Assembly (NCBI RefSeq): GCF_037042905.1
Contig: NC_087261.1
Location: forward strand, 11,484,217 to 11,548,216
Reading direction: 5' to 3'
Origin: Lytechinus pictus
Taxonomy: Eukaryota > Echinodermata > Echinoidea > Temnopleuroida > Toxopneustidae
DNA: 64,000 nucleotides
Translations under genes and position numbers: made by a program
Shown here: piece after piece, positions 14,001 to 23,000 of the stretch
How the letters are laid out: each line of letters opens with the position of its first letter
Position numbering within the stretch: position 1 is the first letter of the stretch
The notes under the pieces: generated by a model
Database searches by the model: none
What the model saw: the letters and a program-made list of their open reading frames with translations, nothing else
Told to the model about the DNA's origin: nothing

Positions 14001-17000
14001 CATTTTATTATGAAATACACTTTTTTGGGGGAAAATACAAAATATTTATCTCACACGGTAAAAATACTGATTTTTTTGTCAAAATACTGATTTTGGGGGA
14101 TAAGAATACTGAAAATGCAAAATACAACTTGGCAGCTCTGCGTAGTTTCTTACTCTACTAATTTATATGTGATATTAAAAGAAATATATCATAAGTTTGA
14201 TTTTGTATAATTCCTATTCCAGGTATCCAGTCCTCCTGCTGCAGCTTCAAAGGTAAATATTATTCACCGATCATAGGTCAAATGGGTAGTTTGGTGCAAC
14301 ATGAAATTTCAACAATGAAAGCATGAGCTTGTAATCTTCAATACCAAAATATGCATAAAGATTTTTTTTTGTTTGAAGTTGAAAACTGTAATAGGGAGGA
14401 TATATATTTAAGAATTAAGGCAAAATTCACATTCAGTTTTCATAGTGTTATATTTTCTAATTTGAGGATTTAGAATCAGCAAATAACTCTCTTGAGCCTA
14501 TACCCTTTATAGACCGGAAATTTACTGTGCAAATGTCTAGGGGTCCTTATTCAGCACTTATAGATATCTCCATGATATATATATACATGTATATACAGTA
14601 AAACCTGTCTATAGTAGCCACCCAAGGGAAACGAAAAATGTGACCTTTGTAGACAGGTGGCTGCTATGGACAGGTTGTTTAACACATGATTTGTCTCTGA
14701 GGGAATCATTTTAGTGGCCACTATAGACAGGTTGGCTGCTATAGAGAGGTGGCCGCTAAGACAGGTTTGACTGTATATGTAATACTAAAAAGAGCTATGC
14801 ATATAACTGTTATTGGAATTCAGCAAAGCTACAGTGTATTTATTTATTTTTTTTTTCACATCTAGTTTTGATGAAGTTTCAGTTTCATGCTAGTTGACAT
14901 TAATTTTTTCTATGCAAACCAACTTGGAATATGGATAAAGTTTATCATTAACATAAGTTGTAGTCTGTTATGGTTTGTCTATACAGATATTTGTTGGATT
15001 GAGATATGTTAGGGTGGTATTGAACATGGTGTTGAAGATGAATATTATCATTACCTACAGTTGTGCTAAAAAGTTAGTGAACCCCACCACAAAATGCACT
15101 CCTCCATGCTGAGTGTTGAATGGAGACAACAACTCTACAATGTTCGGCCAGCCAAGAGTAATAAACTTTATTCAATGTAAACGGTTATATCTTATCAGCT
15201 GATTTCACAATTAAATATCTAAAACATGGCAGAACTTGGAACACTTGAAATTTGTTCATTTTCTGGTGGGGTTCGTTAATTTTGTAGTACCACTGTATCT
15301 ATTTCTCTATCTCTTTTGTTTGTTGTTATGTGTTCTCAAATAGAAAGCATCCTCATCCTCAGCCAGTGGAAGTTCATCTGGAAGTGGGCACAGGTGAGTT
15401 TTTTGTCTTCATTTGCTTGTAGGGTGGTGGTGTATTCCCATCTTTTCAAATCAGTCCAAGAATCCTATCCTGTTTCATTTATAGGGTCTGCCAGAAAGAG
15501 ATTAATCTTAATGAGTGTGCAGTCTTCTAAGAACACACACCAATCTACATTAGACATTATATGTATCACAGTGTAGTATGTGTTTATGATGAGGCTAGAT
15601 TGGGTCACTTCAGTAATTTTACTAGACCGTTCATTCAAAAGAGCAACAAAAGACAGAATAATCTTAAACGCAGTGAATAGTTTCCTGGTACCATATCGCA
15701 TTTGCTCCATATTTTCAAAAGATTGCTACACAGAAAGATTTTTTTTGTGTGCAGCAGATTTTTACATTTGACTGTACAGAATTTAGTTGAGAACTTTTCT
15801 CTTTCGACCAAAAATGCTAATCATATTTGGTAAGGAAAATCATTCCCTGCAATATGTGTGCTGTGCTTGAGAACTTACATACACAACCGACATAAATGTA
15901 ATCATATTTATGTTTTGTGTTTTTACTCCCTGTAATGTCCATGTGTGTGCACACAGAAATAAAGATTCCAAAGTATGTGAGGTCACCTAGCTTAAAAGTA
16001 CAGTAGCTGCCAGAAGACAAATAAAAGAAAATCATAAATATGGCCAATAATGAATACTAGAAAGAAAAAGAGATGCCCCCAGATGACACTCCTACTAATT
16101 TCTCATCTACTTCATATCAGCTGATTAATAACTGAAATTAGATTAAGATTAAATTTTCTTACGATATGGATATGGTGTGTGAGCTTGTTTTGGGGAAAAT
16201 GAACCGTGTTGTGAGGTTTTCACATTGTTATTGAACATTATCTGAATGTGTACACGTCTTTCCTTAAAAATGATATGTCGGATTTGACATTGATATGAGT
16301 TCGAACAGAATCCAATAAAATGACCACTCATGTGTTTGTATCTATGATTCAAACATATGTGCCAAATGGCTCTGGAAAAATACCCATGTAATTGTTGAGA
16401 AATAAGCAAAATAAGCACAGAATTCCATCAAATGTCGGGTATTTTTCCGAACAATATTAGTACACTGTCCCACATATGCCTTTTTGTGCTAGTGATCAGA
16501 ATTGCTGGTTTTCAGCTAAGATTTCATGATTTCACAAAGATAAGTTTAGTTCAATGTACCAGAACTACATCTACAGTTATGATAAAATGGTGGCATTTAA
16601 CCTTGATTTTAAAGACTAAATAATTGTTTGCTCCAACTACTGTCTTTTACCTTTAAAGTCTGTATCCATCCATGAAGTTCAAATTTATTGATGTAATGTT
16701 TGATCATGAATGACTGAGTGTTTTCATACTGTGCATGCTATGTATCATTACTTCATGAAAATATGCAAAAAATGAAAATGCTATAACTGTATAATTTTGC
16801 ATCAAATTTTGATGTAATTTTCGCTGTTATATTGTTCGACTTTACTTTATTCGATCTACATGTAACTTCAGTTGATTTAGGGTAGACTTGGCGTTGAAGA
16901 TTTACTAGAACATATAAAAAGATACAATTTAATGATTTTTTGTTCATGACAGGATGTAATATTCCAAATTGAATGGAATAATTCTTTTTATTAGATATTC

Positions 17001-20000
17001 AGGTGCAAATATACTTCAGATATTTAAAAAAAAATCAAAGTTTATAGATTTTAAAGATTTCATACCTATTAGAAGGATACAAATGATTTCTTATGAAAAT
17101 GTTTTTTTTAGAACATTCATGACATCAATTAATGAACAAATACTTGTCATAAAAATTGAATGGAATAACTCTTTTTATTAGATATTCAATTGCAAATATA
17201 CTTCAGATATTTAAAAAAAATCAAAGTTTATAGATTTTAAAGATTTCATACCTATTAGAAGGATAAAAATGATTTCTTATGAAAAAAAAAACATTCATGA
17301 CATTAATTAATGAACAAATACTTGTCATAACAACGTAGTATGAGGGTTTGTGTTTTTAGCATTGGCAATGTGGATAATGAAGAACAACAAACATGAATTG
17401 AGTTATGATTAAACTAAAGTTCATTGTTCATGATCTGTCTATGATGTAAATGTGATGAAGCTGCCAATCATTTTTTTCTTGTAATCTCAATTCCATCTGC
17501 TTACATGTACTGGATTCACTGTTAAATATATACGAATCATGTATTTTGTCTTAAAGAATACAAATGAAGGTATGGAAATGAACGATTATGAAACCATATT
17601 AGAAACAAACATAAATTGAGAGACACACATATTAATAATCTATTATTGTTCATTTAGTGTCCTCAGTTACATAGAAGTCTTCTTCTTCAACTATTTCACC
17701 ATCTTAAGAATTAGCATTATTAGAAAAAAAAGTAAAAATCCTGGGTTGATTGAGCCTGTGCTCATGCTGGTCCAGCCCTGTGGAATTCACTACCACAGGA
17801 GCTGAAGAACTCAAACTCTGCAACATCCTTTAAGGGCAACCTAAAATTGCATTTGTTCACCAGCAGGTACTAGGTTTGAAGACAGACATTTTTTCCTCAT
17901 TTGTTTACCCTTTCTTGTTCTTCCCTAAGTTTTCTTTATTTTTATGTTTTGCTCTCTTCTAAGTGCCTTGAGCATTTAATAAAAATGGAAAAGACGTTAT
18001 ATATTATTATTATTATTATTATATTTGTATATATTGTTAGTAAATAAGCTATTGACATTATCATTTTATTTGTATGTATTCAGTACTCAGAAGTTTTATC
18101 TGCTTTTCCACCTTGATGTAAATAAAATAAGTTTTAGTAAGAAATTTAAAAAAAAATCATGTTTTGTAATAACTTGTTGTATGTGATCTGGGGGAGTGGG
18201 TGTGTGTCATTATAAAGCTAATGTAAGTTATGCAAAACTTTACCAAAAACCTGTGACACTTTTATACATGTATTGTACTATATATTTTTTTACTGATAGT
18301 AACACAATAACAGATAAGCTGATAAGTCGAACCTGTATTGTTAAAGATTTGTGTCATGGACCATACATAGATTAAACCATCACTTCTGACCATAGTTTAG
18401 CTTAAATCCGAGTTCAGAATATTGGCCTTAAACAATACAAATTCTTCCATGTCCATAAACCTTATTTACTCTTTTTTAGGAACAGTTTCACATTCATAGC
18501 GGATGGTATTCTGATCATCAAACACTGGACTATCTTTTGTTTAGGATTTTAGACCACACTTCTATTTTATTCACACTTCTATCTTCTTCTACCTGAAACC
18601 TCACGTTTCTTTTTCTTGAAAAAGTCTCTCATCTCTTAATATTGAATAATACAAATAAAAGTGGTTGAAGTATCATTAGATGATTAAGTGCCCATTCCTA
18701 TTAGTATATTTCCTTTTTTCTTAGATCTTGCTTTTCTATCTCTATCAGAAATTTTCTGTCTAATTTTTCCTTCAGAACGTCCGCTACTGATAGCATTGAA
18801 ATACTTAAGTGGGAGATTGGAACACTCAAGAAAAAGGTCAGTCAAGTTTTTATTAAAGGACCAATACTCTGGTAGATTTAAAGATTCAAATCCGTTTAAG
18901 GGTCAAGTCCATCCCAGAAAAATGTTAATTTGAAAAATAGAGAAAAATCAAACTAGCATAACGCTAAAAATTTCATCAAAATCGGATGTAAAATAAGAAA
19001 GTTATGACATTTTAAAGTTTCGCTTATTTTTCACAAAAGAGTGATATGCACAACTCAGTGACAAGCAAATTAGACAGTTAATGATGTCCCTCACTCACAA
19101 TTTTTTTGAATTGTTTGAATTATACAATATTTCATTTTTTTACAGATTTGACAATAAGGACCAACTTGACCGAAACATATAGTATTAAACAATACTAATT
19201 CCACATGTTCAGGGAGGAATTAATCGTTTCACTTGACAATGAGGATAAAATTTGAATATTTCATACGTCATATAATGAAATACAAAAGAAATAATGAGTA
19301 GATGACATCATCAGTCTCCTCATTTGCATACTGACCAGGATGTGCATATCACTGTTTTGTGAAATTAAGCCAAACTTTAAAATCTCATAACTTATTTTAC
19401 ATCCGATTTTGATAAAATTTTCAGTGTTATGCTTGTTGGATTTTTCTCTTTTTATTCAAATATGCTTTTTGTTGGGGTGGACTTGTTCTTCAATGAAGAG
19501 GGTATAGAGGGAAGTCATTATGAAAAAAAAATTCAACAAACTTGGATTTAAAATATGATAACAGATATTGGGTCAGATGCACAAAAAGCAGCAGTTGCTT
19601 GAAAGCAATTGCTAGCCAAGCAAAAGAATAAGATCATGCCTTAGCATTTGCTTTATTTGTTCTGCATAATCCTTTGCTTGTGCTAAACCCTTCTTGTCTT
19701 CAGAAAGCAATTTCTAGCGGTTTGAACAATAGTGACATCAAGCTGGTGTGAACACAACTCACAGAACAAATCTATTACTTAAACTTGTTTCTAATCAATA
19801 AATTTCTACATTTGGCATTCAGTTTGCACTTACTAGCAAGAAAACATGTACATGTGGGCTACTGTACACCTTGGGGTTCTCTCTCAGGTACATAAACATG
19901 ATTATAAAACGCGAAGGTCCTGATCAAGCAAACACTCAAGTTGCTCTGACGTAGCTTGAAAAAACCCCAAGCAAACGCTTAAACGCACAAGCAAAATGTT

Positions 20001-23000
20001 CACTTTATGCATACACTTTTTAGCAATAGCTTAATCGTGAAGCAAATGCTAGCAATTGCTTGAGCTTACTTGCTAAAGCTTTTGCTTGCTAATTTTTATG
20101 CATACGGAATCGAGCAAAAGCCTGACAAAAGCAATTGCTACTTTTTATGCATCTGACCCATAGGCCCGTATTCTGAAGCCGGGTCTAACTTAAACCCAGG
20201 TTTAAAGTTGTGGTTTAAGTATGGGAAGCCAAAAGTGTCAAAATCTTTATTAAGTTGTAAGTTTCTTATGTTTACTGTGCTTTTTCCTAAAGCATCGATG
20301 GTGAAGACAATTATCTATTTATACTTCCTAGACAATTATGAATGATTTGAGAGCCAAATGAGCTGAAATATGATATCTCTATTGTTAGTGATTTATGTAA
20401 CAATTGGCTATCCATACTTAAACCACAACTTTAAACCTGAGTTTAAGTTAAACTCGACTTCAGAATACGGGCCATAGGGTTTTCTGATACTATTTTGGTC
20501 CTTATACACCTGTATCAAGAGAAAATGTATTTTACACATATGTTGAGTTCGCAATAATACAAGCTTTATCTTTATAGATAAAGAAAATCATGATATTGGA
20601 AGGACAATGAGTTACCCACAAACTCATGCCATTTTGAAATAATATTGCTAACAAGAGGGTTCCAATATTTAAAGGGTGTATTTTAAGGGTTCAGTTTTGA
20701 AAAAAAAAGTCCCCTAAAATCATTCAATCAAGGGCTCTTATTTATTTTTGAGGAAACATTGTTAATTTGTTTCATACAAATCTTCCCTGAGCAGTCATGA
20801 AAGGAGGTTATTTTGTCAGTCTTTCTTCGAAATACCTGTGATAAGGACTGTGATTTTGCCGAGTTCCCTTCTAAAATCCCATGATAGTGGGTAAGTATGA
20901 TGGATTCCATTCCAAAAGCATGTAATAGGGGGTCAAAACTTAACCCTTTTCCATCATTGAAGTATATCTCTAGAAATCTGGAACAAGCATACATGTATGG
21001 ATGGTTGGAACACCTAAAGGGAGTGAGCATAAACAGTCAGACGGCAGGTCCCAAACAAGTGGCTTCTTTCATCCAAGTGATATTCATGACTTGAGATGTT
21101 TTGCATATTTAATGAGCTTGATGCGGACCAAAACACCTCTTTTCATTCGGTCATTGCTGCTCTAATTGTGCATCGAATTTCATGAATTTGGTATCATTGT
21201 AAAAAGGAAGAATCATTCTTTCAGGTCATGTGTTTGAATTTATTCAAAGATTTTGTAATATAGGTTAAAATGTTGATCTAAAATATGCTACAAAATAATT
21301 ATTTTCACCTGACAAAAGCTGCTATTTTCACACTTTATTTTTGTTTGAGCCCAAATGATTTTTAGATCATGATAAAGCTGAATATGTATGCTTTAAAATG
21401 ATATAGGTTTCAAAATAAGAATTGGTTTAATCGGGTCAAGATCACACTTTTCATTTGCCAAGGACATAAAGCAGCTTGAAAACAAGAATACTGCACTCTG
21501 ATTGGTCAAAGAGACCACACACTGCAAATTCCAACGGTTCCAGTGCCTGGGTTCATGGGAAGGTCACACATCCCATGTGGTAATCTCCTCAAATACACTG
21601 CCCCTGTTGTACTGTGAACCTTATCCAGCCAATCAGAACTCTGGATTTCATGCAAGTACAACATTTCAGAAATCTTGTCTTGTACCTTGGTGGGAAAAGT
21701 GTGATCTTGACCCGATTAAAAGGTGCCGCATATCAAGAGTGGCATTGTGAGAAAGTACAGAAGTTCAGCTTTATGGTGATATAGATATCATTGAGGCTCA
21801 AAATAAAAAGTTTTGCACAATTTGCAAAAGAAAACAGAGGAAGAAAATTCAGTTTTGAGGCACATTTTCAGGCCAGAAATTTACTTATTTAACAAAATAT
21901 TGTATACAAAATAAATGACCAGTATGAAAGAGTAACATTTACTCTATCTGATGGTGCAATAATATTTCATTTGACTTGAGGTGAAAACAGGTAAATTCTT
22001 AGAGAAAGAAAATCTCACGAATCACGAGATTTTGCAAGGAGGAGGATTCAGCCACGAGATGATTTGGATGAATCTGGCCTTTTTGCTCATTAGCATAGGG
22101 ACCTGCGGTCTGACTGTAAAGGAAACCAAAACCCAAGAAGAGCAGCAATCTTATTGAAAATAGTAAAATGAGAGGAACACAACAAGTTTCATCAAAATCG
22201 GTCTTTTAAAACGTCTTCTTGTTCTTTCTATGGGGATCCTCAAATTGGCCACCATTCTTCAGAATCGCAGACTTTGTGGACAACTCTCCATTTGTTTTTT
22301 ACACAAATTTTCAGATTTTCCCTCTATCTTTCAAATTGTATCTTGCCTCCTTCTGAGCATAACATATGTCTTTGGAAAATATAATTCACTCCACATATGT
22401 CAAGGTCAGGAGGAGATAATGTGAAATATGTAAAATAAATTGGAAATTCTTAAAATTTGTGTACAAAACAAGTGGAACGTTGTCCACAAAATCTGCCATT
22501 TTGAAGCATGTTTGCCAATTTGAGGATCCCCATAGAAAGTATAACAAGACTTTTCAAACTTCCATATTCTATAACCGATTTTGATGAAACAAGTTTTCGA
22601 TTGCTCCTCATTTTATTCTTTCTGAGAAGATGGATTCTCTTGTATTTTAGTTTCCTTTTAGTGGAACTGTTTTAAATCTAAGGAAACCATGTACTTGTAC
22701 TAAAAAAAATGTACATAAAGTTACAAGCAGTTGTGAATATTGATCATATCTCTATATGTTACACCTCAGATTGCTGACATGCAAGCACACAAGCAGCAAG
22801 TCCCTAATGAATTTGCTATGAGCTACAGAACACTTCAAGAAAGATTACAGAAACTACAGATATTCCTGAAGGAAGGAGGATCGCAAGCTAGAAATGGTAT
22901 GGCATTATTATTTTTATCAAAGAGCTTTTTAACTGGAACAAATCATTTTAAAAGGGATTTGCTTTTGACAATGAAATCTTAACCAAGGTTGAGTTTTTGA

